Positions 7,788 through 17,059 of a stretch of DNA of 64,000 bases are shown here, piece by piece. Within the stretch, counting starts at the first letter, position 1, and every line of letters begins with the position of its first letter. The position numbers were made by a program, and so were the translations under genes. The notes beneath the pieces were generated by a model. The model did not search any database. It worked only from the letters and a program-made list of their open reading frames with translations, and was not told the origin of the DNA. The stretch lies in the NCBI RefSeq assembly GCF_040655735.1, contig NZ_JBFAKK010000006.1:434001-498000 (forward strand), read 5' to 3'. This DNA is from Phytomonospora sp040655735 (GTDB taxonomy: Bacteria > Actinomycetota > Actinomycetes > Mycobacteriales > Micromonosporaceae).

Positions 7788-9052
7788 CCGTCCCCGAAAC
7801 CCTCGTCCCGGGTGTGCCGCCGTGGCCCGCGCGCGACGGCCTGCGGATCACCGGCGTCCGCTCGATCACGACCGCGCCGGGCGGGATCCCGCTGGTCGTG
7901 GTCCGCGTCGACACCAACGAGCCAGGCCTCTACGGCCTGGGGTGCGCGACCTTCACCCAGCGGCACACCGCCGTCGCCGCTTACGTCGACAACCACCTGG
8001 AGCGCCTCGTCCTCGGACGGCATCCCGCCGACATCGAGGACATCACCCGCTCGGCGCACTATTCCTCGTATTGGCGGCACGGTCCGGTCGGAAACAACGC
8101 GCTGTCCGGACTGGACATGGCGCTGTGGGACATCGCCGGCAAGCGCGCGGGGATGCCCGTCTACGAGCTGCTCGGCGGGAAGGTGCGCGCGGCCGCCGCG
8201 ACCTATGTGCACGCCGCCGCCGCGACGATCCCCGAGACGCTCGACGTCGCGCGCGACTTCATGGAGCAGGGCTGGACGCACGTGCGGCTCCAGGTCGGCC
8301 AGCCCGGGCTCGGCACCTACGGCGCCCCCGGTTCGCTCGGCGGCCATCCCAAGGCCCCGAACCGGGACGGCTGGGACGTGCGCCACTACCTGCGCACGAC
8401 TCCCGACCTCTTCGCCGCCGCCCGCGCCGAACTCGGCGACGCGGTGGAACTCCTGCACGACGTGCACTCCCGGCTCACGCCGAAGGAGGCGGTCATCCTC
8501 GCCCGCTCGCTGGAGCCCTACCGGCTGTTCTTCCTGGAGGACGTGCTGGCGCCGGAGTACTTCGACCGTCTCCCCGAGGTCCGCGAGGCCTCGCCGGTGC
8601 CGATCGCCGTCGGCGAGCTGCTCACCTCGCTGCCGGAGGCGGTGCGGGTCGTGCGGACCGGCGGCGTCGACCTGATCCGCTGCCACATCTCGGCGATCGG
8701 CGGGCTCACGCCGGCGCGCAAGCTGACCGTGCTGTGCGAACTCCTCGGCGTCAAGACCGCCTGGCACTCCCCCGCCGACGTGTCGCCGGTCGGCGCGGCC
8801 GCCAACGTCGCCCTCGACGTGACCACGCCCGCCTTCGGGATCCAGGAGGGACACGTCTACCCCGAATCCGTGCACGAGGTGTTCCCCGGCACGCTGCGGA
8901 TCACCGACGGCTGGATCCGCCCGAACGAGGCTCCCGGCTGGGGCATCGAGATCGACGAGAAGGCCGCCGCGAAGTACCCGGCGGGCCTGGCCGGCCACGA
9001 CGAGTGGGCGATCACCGTGCGCGCGCCGGACGGGTCGATCCAGGCCCCGTAG
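7784..9052 (+). CDS. Enolase-superfamily sugar-acid dehydratase (RspA/ManD type)
   Basis: 422 residues; ATG 7784 has AAAGGAG 9 nt upstream and overlaps the preceding stop by 4 nt. The N-terminal capping domain has GLGCATFTQR and SYWRHGPVGNNALSG, and SGLDMALWDIAGKRAGMP begins the barrel. Metal ligands appear as Asp in LLHDVHSR, Glu in FFLEDVLAPE and Glu in AVGELLTS. The YVHAAAAT strand and the CHISAIGG block match the mannonate/gluconate dehydratase subgroup. The family converts D-mannonate or D-gluconate to 2-keto-3-deoxygluconate in the cytosol. That product is exactly what the divergent kinase and aldolase consume, so the two arms form one pathway. Exact substrate unproven. Confidence 0.88.
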   Translation: MTVPETLVPGVPPWPARDGLRITGVRSITTAPGGIPLVVVRVDTNEPGLYGLGCATFTQRHTAVAAYVDNHLERLVLGRHPADIEDITRSAHYSSYWRHGPVGNNALSGLDMALWDIAGKRAGMPVYELLGGKVRAAAATYVHAAAATIPETLDVARDFMEQGWTHVRLQVGQPGLGTYGAPGSLGGHPKAPNRDGWDVRHYLRTTPDLFAAARAELGDAVELLHDVHSRLTPKEAVILARSLEPYRLFFLEDVLAPEYFDRLPEVREASPVPIAVGELLTSLPEAVRVVRTGGVDLIRCHISAIGGLTPARKLTVLCELLGVKTAWHSPADVSPVGAAANVALDVTTPAFGIQEGHVYPESVHEVFPGTLRITDGWIRPNEAPGWGIEIDEKAAAKYPAGLAGHDEWAITVRAPDGSIQAP

Positions 9053-9058
9053 GCGCCG

Positions 9059-10249
9059 CTACCGGCCTTTCTCGTTGTCGTTGCCCTCACCCCGGTAGAC
9101 CAGGTGCACGGCGTCGCCGTTCTCCCCGTCGCCGTCCCCGTCGGCCCGGCGCAGGGCGAGCAGCGCCACGTCGTCGTTGATCTCGGGAGCGAAGCGGCGC
9201 AGGTCCTCCCACACCCCGCGTGTGAGGCGCGCCAAGGGTGGCGCCTTGCCGGTCATCAGCTCGGCGAGGCGCCATTCCAGCGGGTAGAACCGCCCGTTGG
9301 CGTCGCGCGCCTCCAGCGCACCGTCGGTACAGGCGAACAGGACGTCGCCGGGATTGATGTCGAGACGGAGGACGCTCGGCCGGACGGGCACGAGCTCGCC
9401 GAGCCCGAGGGGCGGCGCCGCGACGGCCCGGACGCGCCGCACGCCCCCGCCGGAGAGGACGTAGGGCGGGATGTGGCCGCAGACGACCAGTTCGACCCCG
9501 CCGCCGGGCGGGAAACCGATCAGGAGCGCCGTGGCGAACTGCTCGGTGTCGCGGTCGGCGTTGTCGACGGCCAGACGGCGTTCGAGGCGCTCGGCGACCT
9601 GTTCGAGCCCTGCGACGTCCAAGACGGCCTCGTGGAAGGCGCCCAGCAGCGCGGCCATGTTGGACACCGCGTCGAGGCCGTGGCCCTTGACGTCGCCGAT
9701 GATGGCGCGTACGCCGTAGGGCGACTCCCGCACGTCGAAGAGGTCACCGCCGACGATCGCGTCGCGCTGCGCCGAGCGGTACAGGGCGGCGCACTCGATG
9801 TCCCCGACGCGGCCCTGGAGGCGCGGCAGGACCGCCAGCTGCACCGCCGCGGCGATGCCGCCGACACGGTTGAGCCGCCGGTCGTAGCGGGCCCGCGCGG
9901 CGGCCGCCAGGACACCGACGAGGGCGACGCCGACGACCACCAGCAGTTCGTTGTGCCCCGACAGGCCGATCCCGCCCACATCGCTGTCGTGGTCGAACAG
10001 CCAGGCGGCGACCGCGACCGAGGCGACGCCGTAGACGGCCGTGACGACCGGACCGCACGCCACGGCGGCGAGCAGCGGTGACGCGCCGACGAGGAAGGTC
10101 AGGCCGACGCTGACGGGGCTCAGGTGCTCCAGCATCGCCGCGGCGATGAGCACGGGCAGGGGGAGCCAGCGCAACCACTGCGGCCGCGCGTAGCGATTGA
10201 GCGCGTCGTAGTCGTACGGCAAAGGTCCCCCCGACCTTCTCGTTACCAC
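9059..10249 (-). CDS. Membrane-bound PP2C/SpoIIE-type serine phosphatase
   Basis: About 396 residues from GTG 10249. A TTG at 10222 with GGGGGGA just upstream is an equally plausible start, and a TTG at 10285 is possible. The N-terminal ~130 residues hold several transmembrane helices (LPLPVLIAAAMLEHL, VGLTFLVGASPLLAAVA, LLVVVGVALVGVLAAAA). The C-terminal half is a SpoIIE domain with metal-binding blocks VGGDLFDV, IIGDVKGHGLDAV, FACTDGALEA and EINDDVALLALR. Such enzymes dephosphorylate anti-anti-sigma factors in partner-switching stress or development pathways. A charged Asp/Gly tail closes the protein. It is monocistronic and convergent with the dehydratase gene. Confidence 0.88.
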   Translation of the reverse strand: MVTRRSGGPLPYDYDALNRYARPQWLRWLPLPVLIAAAMLEHLSPVSVGLTFLVGASPLLAAVACGPVVTAVYGVASVAVAAWLFDHDSDVGGIGLSGHNELLVVVGVALVGVLAAAARARYDRRLNRVGGIAAAVQLAVLPRLQGRVGDIECAALYRSAQRDAIVGGDLFDVRESPYGVRAIIGDVKGHGLDAVSNMAALLGAFHEAVLDVAGLEQVAERLERRLAVDNADRDTEQFATALLIGFPPGGGVELVVCGHIPPYVLSGGGVRRVRAVAAPPLGLGELVPVRPSVLRLDINPGDVLFACTDGALEARDANGRFYPLEWRLAELMTGKAPPLARLTRGVWEDLRRFAPEINDDVALLALRRADGDGDGENGDAVHLVYRGEGNDNEKGR

Positions 10250-10308
10250 GCATTCAATCCGAATCCACGGCCGTCGCGTGAGCAAAGAGCGGATCAGGGG
10301 GACTTCGT

Positions 10309-12813
10309 TCAGCCGATCGCGCGTACCGCCACGGCCCGGCGCAGCTCGTCGGCGGCGTCGGCGAGGGTGCGGCGGAGCACGGGCGCGAGCGTCTCGTCGG
10401 CCAGGAGCCGCACGGCGGCGCCGACCGTCGGTTCATCGACGGCGTAGGCGGGGAAGGCCGCGCGGATGACCGGACCGGCGACCTGCGGGGTCAGCCGGCC
10501 GAAGATCACCGAAGCGTCGGCGAGGAAGCGCTCGACGTAGGGCGCGCACACCTCGGCCTGCTCGGCGTGCCAGAAGCCCTCGGCGGTCGCGGCCGCGATG
10601 CGCCCGGAGACCTCGCCCTCGGTCAGCAGGCGCCAGGCCTCGGCCTTGGCCTCCGCCGTCGGCCGGGCGGCCCGGATCCGGGCGGCCCATTCGGCGCCCT
10701 GCGCGCTGGGATCGCGGCCCGCCTCGGCGGCGATGCGCGCGTCGTCGGCGTGGCCGAGGACGACCAGGCGGTAGACCACGGCCCAGCGCAGGTCGGTGTC
10801 GAGCGCGAGGCCCTCGGGGACGTCCTTCCCGGCGAGCCATTCCTCAAGGAGGCCGGCGTCGCCGGTGCAGGCGATCAGCAGGCGCGCGGCGGCCAGCTGC
10901 CGGCCCCCGCCCGGTTCACCGGCCGCCATGGCCTTACGGCAGGCGTCGACGAGCACCGACTCGGCCTCGGCGCGGGCCTCGGGCGCCAGGAAACGCGTGG
11001 TGAGCGAGCCGGTGATGAAACGGGCGAGGTCCTCGAACACGCCGACCTCGGTCTCGGTCGGCAGGCCGGCCGCCACGAGCGCGAGCGCGTCGCGGGCGGG
11101 GAGTTCGGCGTCGCGGGTGGCGTCGGTGATCGCCGACCAGACCAGCGCGCGGGCGAGGCTGTCGTCGAGGACGGGCAGGATCTCGGGCAGGAGCGCCTTG
11201 CCGTACTCGTCGAAGCGGATCTTGGCCCAGGTGCGGTCGCCGTCGTTGAGCAGGACCAGCCCGGCGGGTTCGCCGGTGAACTCCGGGACCGGCGTCTCGC
11301 CGTCGCCGGGTTCGACGTCGACGACCGTGCGGGTGGCGACGACGCGGTCGCCTTCGAGCCGGTACACGGCGGCGCCGAGCCGGTGCGGGCGCAGCGTCGG
11401 GTACTCGTCGGGGGCGGTCTGCACGATCGCGACCTTGCGGTACTCACCGTTCTCGATGACCGTGCGGGGGCGCAGGGTGTTGACCTGCGGGTGGCGCAGC
11501 CACGCCTGCGACCAGGGGCCGAGGTCCTGGCCGCTGGAGGCCGACAGGGCGGCGAGCAGGTCGGCGAGGGCTGCGTTGCCGAAGGAGTGGGCCTTGAAGT
11601 AGTCCCGCAGGCCGGCCAGGAAGGCCTCGTCGCCGAGCCGGACGACCAGCTGCTTGAGGACCCCGGCACCCTTGGCGTAGGAGATCCCGTCGAAGTTCGA
11701 CAGCGCGCTGGCGGTGTCGGTGACCTCGTCGGGCGCGACGGGGTGGGTGGAGGGGCGCTGGTCGGCGGCGTAGCCCCAGCCCTTGCGCCCGACGGCGAAA
11801 CCGGTCCACGCGCCGCTGTACTCGGTCGCCTCGGCGGCCACGCGCCAGCCCATGTACTCGGCGAAGGACTCGTTGAGCCAGATGTCGTCCCACCAGCGCA
11901 GGGTGACCAGGTCGCCGAACCACATGTGCGCCATCTCGTGGGCGACGACGACGGCCCGGTCCTGCCGCTGGTTGGGCGTCACCGCGCCCCGGAAGAGCAG
12001 CTCGTCGGTGAAGTTGACGCAGCCGGGGTTCTCTACGGCTCCCCAGTTGAACTCGGGGACGAAGGCCTGGAAGTAGTTCCCGAAGGGGTACCGGATGCCG
12101 AAGCGCTCGTGGTACCAGTCGAAGCAGGCCCGCGTGATGCCGAAGAGCTCCTCGGCCTGCTCGTCGAGCTGCGGGGCGAGCGCGCGGCGGGACAGCAGGC
12201 CGAGCGGGATTCCGTCGTGCTCGGCGTGGACGACGTGGTAGGGGCCGGCGACGACGGTCATGAGGTAAGTGGAGATGGGCTTGGTCGGGTGGAAGGCGAC
12301 CTCGCCGGTGGGGAGGCGTTCGCCCTCGCCGTTGGCCCAGACGGTCCACTCGGCGGGTGCGTCGACGCGGAGGGTGATCGGCGCCTTGAGGTCGGGCTGG
12401 TCGAAGCAGGCGAAGATGCGCTGGGCGTTGTCGAGCCCCGCCATGGCGTAGAGGTAGACCTCGCCGTCCTCGGGGTCGGTGAATCGGTGCAGGCCCTCGC
12501 CGGTGGTGGAGTAGGCCATGGTGGCCTGGACGGTGAGGGTGTTGGTGGGCAGCAGGTCTTCGAGGGGAATCCGGTTGTCCTCGATGGAGGAGATCTCGAT
12601 CGTGCGGCCGTTGAGCTTGACGTCGCGGACCGCCATCGCGCGCAGCTCGGCGAACGTCGCGGCGCCGGGCTCTTTGCAGGCGAAACGGACGACGGTGGTG
12701 GAGGGGTAACCGGCCGCGGGGTCTTTCCCGGTGAGGTCGAGGTCGATCTCGTAGGAGTCGACGTCGAGCAGCGCGGCGCGCGCGACGGCTTCGTCGTGAG
12801 TCAGGCTCGGCAT
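10309..12813 (-). CDS. pepN: Aminopeptidase N (M1 zinc metallopeptidase)
   Basis: 834 residues, usual for the actinobacterial PepN clade. The exopeptidase motif GAVEN is at 258-262, the zinc site HEMAH at 292-296 and the third ligand Glu315 in NESFAEY; all catalytic residues are intact. The C-terminal half is the ERAP1-like helical domain (from about residue 500, for example LALVAAGLPTETEVG). The enzyme removes N-terminal residues from peptides in the cytosol. The gene stands alone between a phosphatase gene and a GlxA-type regulator, all on the minus strand, with short non-overlapping gaps. Confidence 0.96.
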   Translation of the reverse strand: MPSLTHDEAVARAALLDVDSYEIDLDLTGKDPAAGYPSTTVVRFACKEPGAATFAELRAMAVRDVKLNGRTIEISSIEDNRIPLEDLLPTNTLTVQATMAYSTTGEGLHRFTDPEDGEVYLYAMAGLDNAQRIFACFDQPDLKAPITLRVDAPAEWTVWANGEGERLPTGEVAFHPTKPISTYLMTVVAGPYHVVHAEHDGIPLGLLSRRALAPQLDEQAEELFGITRACFDWYHERFGIRYPFGNYFQAFVPEFNWGAVENPGCVNFTDELLFRGAVTPNQRQDRAVVVAHEMAHMWFGDLVTLRWWDDIWLNESFAEYMGWRVAAEATEYSGAWTGFAVGRKGWGYAADQRPSTHPVAPDEVTDTASALSNFDGISYAKGAGVLKQLVVRLGDEAFLAGLRDYFKAHSFGNAALADLLAALSASSGQDLGPWSQAWLRHPQVNTLRPRTVIENGEYRKVAIVQTAPDEYPTLRPHRLGAAVYRLEGDRVVATRTVVDVEPGDGETPVPEFTGEPAGLVLLNDGDRTWAKIRFDEYGKALLPEILPVLDDSLARALVWSAITDATRDAELPARDALALVAAGLPTETEVGVFEDLARFITGSLTTRFLAPEARAEAESVLVDACRKAMAAGEPGGGRQLAAARLLIACTGDAGLLEEWLAGKDVPEGLALDTDLRWAVVYRLVVLGHADDARIAAEAGRDPSAQGAEWAARIRAARPTAEAKAEAWRLLTEGEVSGRIAAATAEGFWHAEQAEVCAPYVERFLADASVIFGRLTPQVAGPVIRAAFPAYAVDEPTVGAAVRLLADETLAPVLRRTLADAADELRRAVAVRAIG

Positions 12814-12855
12814 TCCCCTAGGGTACGAACGCCTCGGCCGGTGTGCCCTTCGACT

Positions 12856-13842
12856 TCATGCGCTGACAGCGAAATCGCCGCGGAAGGTGCGCCGGTAGGT
12901 GCCGGGGGCGACTCCGAGGGCGGCGCGCATGTGCTGGCGCAGCGAGGTTCCGGTGCCGAAGCCGGTGCGCACGGCGATCTGGTCGACGGCGAGGTCGGAG
13001 CGTTCGAGCAGGTGGCGGGCGGCGTCAAGGCGCTGGGCGGTGAGCCAGCGGGCGGGGCTCTGGCCGGTCTCGTCGCGGAAGCGGCGGGTGAAGGTGCGGC
13101 GGCTCATGCGGGCGTGCCCGGCGAGGATCTCCAGGGTGAGCGGCCGGTCGAGACGTTCGATGGCCCAGGCGCGGGTGGCGGCGGTGCCGCGCTCGGCGGG
13201 GTCGGGCACCGGCCGTTCGATGTACTGGGCCTGGCCGCCGTCGCGCCAGGGCGGAACGACGCAGCGCCGGGCGACCTGGTTGGCGATCTCGCTGCCGTGG
13301 TCGCGGCGGACGAGGTGAAGGCACACGTCGACGCCCGAGGCGACGCCGGCCGAGGTGAGGATGTCCCCGTCGTCGACGAACAGGACGTCGGCGTCGACCC
13401 GGACCTTCGGGAACAGCGCCTGGAAGTGGCCGGCGTGGTGCCAGTGGGTGGTCGCGGGGCGGCCGTCGAGGAGTCCGGCGGCGGCCAGGACGTATGAGGC
13501 GACGCAGATGGACACGACGCGGGTGCCGGGCCGGATGCGGGCGAGTCCGGCGGCGACTTCGGGCCGCAGGACGCCGCTGTCGTAGACGGGGTCGGTGTCG
13601 TCGTGGGCCGGCGGGATGATCACCGTGTCGGCGGTCTCCAGTGCCTCGGGGCCGTGGTCGGGCGTGATGGCGAAGTCCGCCGCGCTGCGTACCGGTCCGC
13701 CGTCGAGGGTGCACGTGACCGTCTCGTAGAGGGCGCGGTCGCCGGGGCCGAGGGCGGTGCCGAGGATGCGCGAGGGGATCCCGAGTTCGAAGGGGATGAC
13801 GGCGGGCAGGGCGAGGACGGCGACCTTGTGCGCGATGACCAT
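12856..13842 (-). CDS. GlxA-family transcriptional regulator (DJ-1/PfpI plus AraC HTH)
   Basis: 328 residues. Residues 1-190 form a DJ-1/PfpI-like domain (KVAVLALPAVIPFELGIPSRIL; TRVVSICVASYVLAAAGLLDGR, with Cys at the usual nucleophile elbow). Residues 215-320 form two AraC-type helix-turn-helix units (LTLEILAGHARMSRRTFTRRF and VDQIAVRTGFGTGTSLRQHM). Members activate or repress stress and amidase/ADH genes. It is divergent from the MDR oxidoreductase gene at 13949 across about 105 bp, so that gene is a likely target. Confidence 0.92.
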   Translation of the reverse strand: MVIAHKVAVLALPAVIPFELGIPSRILGTALGPGDRALYETVTCTLDGGPVRSAADFAITPDHGPEALETADTVIIPPAHDDTDPVYDSGVLRPEVAAGLARIRPGTRVVSICVASYVLAAAGLLDGRPATTHWHHAGHFQALFPKVRVDADVLFVDDGDILTSAGVASGVDVCLHLVRRDHGSEIANQVARRCVVPPWRDGGQAQYIERPVPDPAERGTAATRAWAIERLDRPLTLEILAGHARMSRRTFTRRFRDETGQSPARWLTAQRLDAARHLLERSDLAVDQIAVRTGFGTGTSLRQHMRAALGVAPGTYRRTFRGDFAVSA

Positions 13843-13948
13843 GGCCCGATTCTTTCAGATGTCGACCCACGGGCCGTTTACCGGTGGTCGGCCTTCATCG
13901 CAGGCTGGAGGCGTGCACCGTCGGGGTGCCGAGACGAGGAGGAAAGAG

Positions 13949-14881
13949 ATGGCGACGATGCGCGCTGTACTGCCCGGTCCGGACGGACTCGCCGTGGGCG
14001 AGGTGGACCGTCCGGAACCGGGTCCGGTCGAAGTGCTGGTGCGGGTGCACGCGGCGAGCGTGAACCCGACCGACGTCAAGACCGTCGAGAACGGACGGCG
14101 CATGGACGGCGGGGCGGCCACCACGCCCGGCTACGACGTGTCGGGCGTGGTCGAGGCGGTCGGCGCGGGCGTCCGGCTCTACCGGCCCGGCGACGAGGTC
14201 TTCGGCATGATCCGCTTCCCGCACCCCGGTCGCGCCTTCGCCGACTACGTCACCGCTCCCCCGCGCCACCTGGCGCTCAAGCCGGCCGGCGTGGATCACG
14301 TGCACGCCGCCGCGCTGCCGCTGGTCTCGCTGACGGCCTGGCAGGCCCTGGTCGACATCGCGTCGGTCCAGCCCGGCCAGCGGGTACTGATCCACGCGGC
14401 GGCCGGAGGTGTCGGCCACGTCGCGGTCCAGCTCGCCAAGGAGCTCGGCGCCCACGTCATCGGGACCGCCAGCGCCGCCAAGCACGACTTCCTCCGCTCG
14501 CTGGGCGCCGACGAGCTGATCGACTACACCGCCACCGACTTCGCCGATGTCCTCGAAGGCCTCGACGTCGTGGTCGACACCATGGGAGGCGACTACGGCG
14601 AGCGGTCCCTGAGCGTGCTCCGGGACGGCGGCGTGCTGGTGAACCTGCTGCCGCCGGCCTCGCCCGATCTGGTGGACAAGGCCGCCGCGCGCGCGATCCC
14701 CGCCGGGTTCATGCTCGTCGAGCCCGACCACGCCGACATGCGCACCATCGCGCGCCTGGCGGGGTCGGGGAAGCTGCGCGCCGAGACCGACACCGTGCTG
14801 CCCCTGGAAGAGGCGCAGAAGGCCCACGACCGTGTGGCCACCGGTCGCGCGAGGGGCAAGGTCGTGCTCACCACCGTGTGA
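13949..14881 (+). CDS. MDR-superfamily NADPH:quinone oxidoreductase-like enzyme
   Basis: 310 residues; ATG 13949 follows a GAGGAGGA ribosome site. The N-terminal GroES-like domain reads AVLPGPDGLAVGEVDRPEPGP then VHAASVNPTDVK and GYDVSGVVEAVGAGV, with no zinc-ligand cysteines. The nucleotide site is HAAAGGVGHVAVQLAKELGA. This is the zinc-free quinone oxidoreductase/enoyl reductase branch, using NADPH to reduce quinones or enones. It is divergently paired with the GlxA-type regulator, suggesting induced detoxification. A strong hairpin follows the stop. Confidence 0.88.
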   Translation: MATMRAVLPGPDGLAVGEVDRPEPGPVEVLVRVHAASVNPTDVKTVENGRRMDGGAATTPGYDVSGVVEAVGAGVRLYRPGDEVFGMIRFPHPGRAFADYVTAPPRHLALKPAGVDHVHAAALPLVSLTAWQALVDIASVQPGQRVLIHAAAGGVGHVAVQLAKELGAHVIGTASAAKHDFLRSLGADELIDYTATDFADVLEGLDVVVDTMGGDYGERSLSVLRDGGVLVNLLPPASPDLVDKAAARAIPAGFMLVEPDHADMRTIARLAGSGKLRAETDTVLPLEEAQKAHDRVATGRARGKVVLTTV

Positions 14882-14888
14882 TGCAGGC

Positions 14889-14925
14889 GGGCGCGGCACT
14901 CGACGTCGAGCCCGGTGCCGCGCCC
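14889..14925. terminator. Bidirectional terminator hairpin
   Basis: Perfect 11-bp arms (GGGCGCGGCAC / GTGCCGCGCCC) with a 15-nt loop lie between the convergent MDR gene (ends 14881) and the ECF41 sigma gene (ends 14935). No T tract on either side, as is common in this GC range. Confidence 0.55.
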
Positions 14926-14934
14926 GCCGCCCGC

Positions 14935-15840
14935 TCAGGCCGTCCCGTCGCCGGCACTGCGGATGTGACCGAGCTTGTCAGGGTTGGCGACGCAGAGGAG
15001 GCGGGTGATGCGTCCCTCGGCGTCGAGTTCGGCGATGAAGGTCGCGTGGGGCTTGCCGTCGAGGAAGACGATGCCGCCGGGCTCGCCGTTGATCCAGGTG
15101 GGGGCGGCGGTCAGGTTTCCCTCGACGAAGCCGTTCGCCTTCGCCATCGCGCGCGCCACCCGGCTGCTGCCGCTGATGGGCCGCAGGTTTCCCGCGACCC
15201 GGCCGCCGGTGTCGGTGACGACCGTGATGTCGGGGGCGAGGACTTCCAGGAGGGTGGCGAGGTCACCGTTGATGCTGGCGGTCATGAACCGCTCGGTGAC
15301 CTCGCGCTGCTTCTCGCGGTCGCTGACGAAGCGGGGGCGCTGCTCGGCGACGTGGGCGCGGGCCCGTTTCACCAGCTGCCGGACACCGGCCTCGCTGCGG
15401 TCGAGGGCCTCACCGATCTCACCGTGGCTGAAACCGAAGGCCTCGCGCAGGACGTAGGCGGCCCGTTCGAGCGGCGAAAGGGACTCCAGCAGGACGAGCA
15501 TCCCCAGCGAGACCGAGTCGCGCAGGGCGGCCAGGGCGCCCGGGTCGCCGGTGCCGGCGATGACGGGCTCCTCCTCGGTGCTCGGCTCGGGCAGCCAGGA
15601 GCCGGTGTAGTCCTCGTGCCGCGACGCGGCGCTGCGCAGCCGGTCGAGGCTCAGGCGGGTCACGATCGTGACCAGGAAGGCGCGCGGGTTGACGATCTCG
15701 GTCTCGGCGCCGGCCTTGTCCCACTTGGGCCAGGCGTCCTGCACGACGTCCTCGGCGTCGGTGAAACTGCCGAGCATCCGGTAGGCCACGGCGCGCAGCA
15801 CCGGCCGGTTCTCCTCGAACGTGTCGATCATCGTGCTCAC
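14935..15840 (-). CDS. sigJ: ECF41-type (SigJ-like) RNA polymerase sigma factor
   Basis: 301 residues from GTG 15840 (VSTMIDTFEE), with GGAGGAG 8 nt upstream; GTG 15849 and ATG 15831 are alternatives. Region 2 is FEENRPVLRAVAYRMLGSFTDAEDVVQDAW; region 4 is LSPLERAAYVLREAFGFSHGEIGEALDRSEAGVRQLVKRAR. The C-terminus is a SnoaL-like extension with DTGGR (variant of the ECF41 DGGGR motif) and NPDKL, the two hallmarks of ECF41. In this group the extension regulates the sigma factor in place of an anti-sigma factor. It follows the oxidoreductase gene after a slight gap and shares its ECF41-type promoter. Confidence 0.92.
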   Translation of the reverse strand: MSTMIDTFEENRPVLRAVAYRMLGSFTDAEDVVQDAWPKWDKAGAETEIVNPRAFLVTIVTRLSLDRLRSAASRHEDYTGSWLPEPSTEEEPVIAGTGDPGALAALRDSVSLGMLVLLESLSPLERAAYVLREAFGFSHGEIGEALDRSEAGVRQLVKRARAHVAEQRPRFVSDREKQREVTERFMTASINGDLATLLEVLAPDITVVTDTGGRVAGNLRPISGSSRVARAMAKANGFVEGNLTAAPTWINGEPGGIVFLDGKPHATFIAELDAEGRITRLLCVANPDKLGHIRSAGDGTA

Positions 15841-15845
15841 CCTGC

Positions 15846-17018
15846 TCACGCCTCCTCCATCGCGCCGGCCGGCCGAACCCTGCGGTGCGGAAGGTAGGGA
15901 CCGGGACCGGGACCGCCGAACATGAACACCGCCGAGCCGAGTACGAGATCCTTGTACCAGACGGCGACCCGGCCGCGCAGGACGGCGTTGCGCGGCGACT
16001 CGTCGGAGGCGTGCACGAACTGGATGACGGCGTCCTTGCGTCCCAGGCTCACGCATTGGTGGATGTGGCGGAAGGTGAAGGGCTCGGGCCGGCCGCCGGA
16101 GATGGCCTTGGCGAGGGCGTCGGCGATGTAGGGGCCTTGGAAGCCGCCGGAGCGGCAGCCGTAGGCGAGGCTGTCGCCCCATGTCCCGGCGAGCGCGGCG
16201 GCGTCCCCGATGACGTGGATCCCGGGGTGGGATACCGAGCGGAGGCGGTCGTCGACGATCGCGCGTCCGGCGCGGTCGACGGTGAGGCCGGCCTCGGCGG
16301 CGAGTTCGGGGACGGTGAAGCCGCCGGCCCATACGCACACGTCGAAGTCGACGGTGGTGCCGTCGTCGAGGAGGAGCGCCCGCTCGGTGATCTCGGTGAC
16401 GGCGGCGCCGGAGACCACGTCGACGCCGAGGCGGGTGAAGGCCGCGTCGACGTGCTCCTTCGCGGCCGGGGAGAGGTGGGCGCCGGGTTCCCCGCGGGAG
16501 ACGAGCCGGACGGTGAGGCCGGGCCGGGACTCGGCGAACTCCGTGGCGGCCTCGATGCCGGTGAGCCCGCCTCCGCAGACGACGAGGGTGCCGGTGGTGG
16601 CCTCGGCGAGCGCGGCGGCGGTCGAGGGTTCGAGGACGTGGGCGTGCTCGCCGATACCGGGGACCGAGGTGGTGTCGACGCGGCTGCCGAGGGCGTAGAC
16701 GAGGGTGTCGTAGGCGATCTCTCGACGGCCCTCGGCGGTATCGACGGTGACCGTCCGGGCGGTGGTGTCGATGTCGTGGGCGGTGCCGATGACCAGGTCG
16801 ACGGCCGTCCCGGCGAGGAATCCGGTGAGCGGCAGGGGCGCCAGTTCCTGGCCGGTGGCAACCTGGTGGAGGCGTGGGCGCTGGACGAACTCGTCGCGTG
16901 CGTTGACGAGGGTGACGCCGACCAGTGCGGTGTCGACCCGGCGGGCGAGACGGGCGGCGGCGGTCAGGCCCGCGTATCCGGCTCCCAGTACGACGACCCG
17001 GTGCTCGATGCTGTCCAT
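15846..17018 (-). CDS. FAD-dependent pyridine nucleotide-disulfide (NDH-2-like) oxidoreductase
   Basis: 390 residues. The N-terminal FAD site VVVLGAGYAGLTAAARLA, the second dinucleotide site TLVVCGGGLTGIEAATEF, and the flavin-proximal HVIGDAAA block mark the two-dinucleotide-binding-domain flavoprotein fold. A C-terminal helical part with Gly/Pro-rich end (FMFGGPGPGPYLP) may touch the membrane. It resembles type II NADH dehydrogenases and ferredoxin reductases; the electron acceptor is unknown. It forms an operon with the ECF41 sigma gene, matching the known linkage of ECF41 factors with carboxymuconolactone decarboxylase, oxidoreductase or epimerase genes. Confidence 0.9.
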   Translation of the reverse strand: MDSIEHRVVVLGAGYAGLTAAARLARRVDTALVGVTLVNARDEFVQRPRLHQVATGQELAPLPLTGFLAGTAVDLVIGTAHDIDTTARTVTVDTAEGRREIAYDTLVYALGSRVDTTSVPGIGEHAHVLEPSTAAALAEATTGTLVVCGGGLTGIEAATEFAESRPGLTVRLVSRGEPGAHLSPAAKEHVDAAFTRLGVDVVSGAAVTEITERALLLDDGTTVDFDVCVWAGGFTVPELAAEAGLTVDRAGRAIVDDRLRSVSHPGIHVIGDAAALAGTWGDSLAYGCRSGGFQGPYIADALAKAISGGRPEPFTFRHIHQCVSLGRKDAVIQFVHASDESPRNAVLRGRVAVWYKDLVLGSAVFMFGGPGPGPYLPHRRVRPAGAMEEA

Positions 17019-17059
17019 GGCGTGTTCCTCGCTGTTCCTCGGGCGGTGTTCACCAAGGA

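Noticed and set aside
10567..13497. A 976-codon open frame on the plus strand opposite pepN and the GlxA-type regulator
   Set aside because: It is the antisense of two well-identified genes; its translation is Gly/Val/Arg-rich without domains, as expected from high GC.
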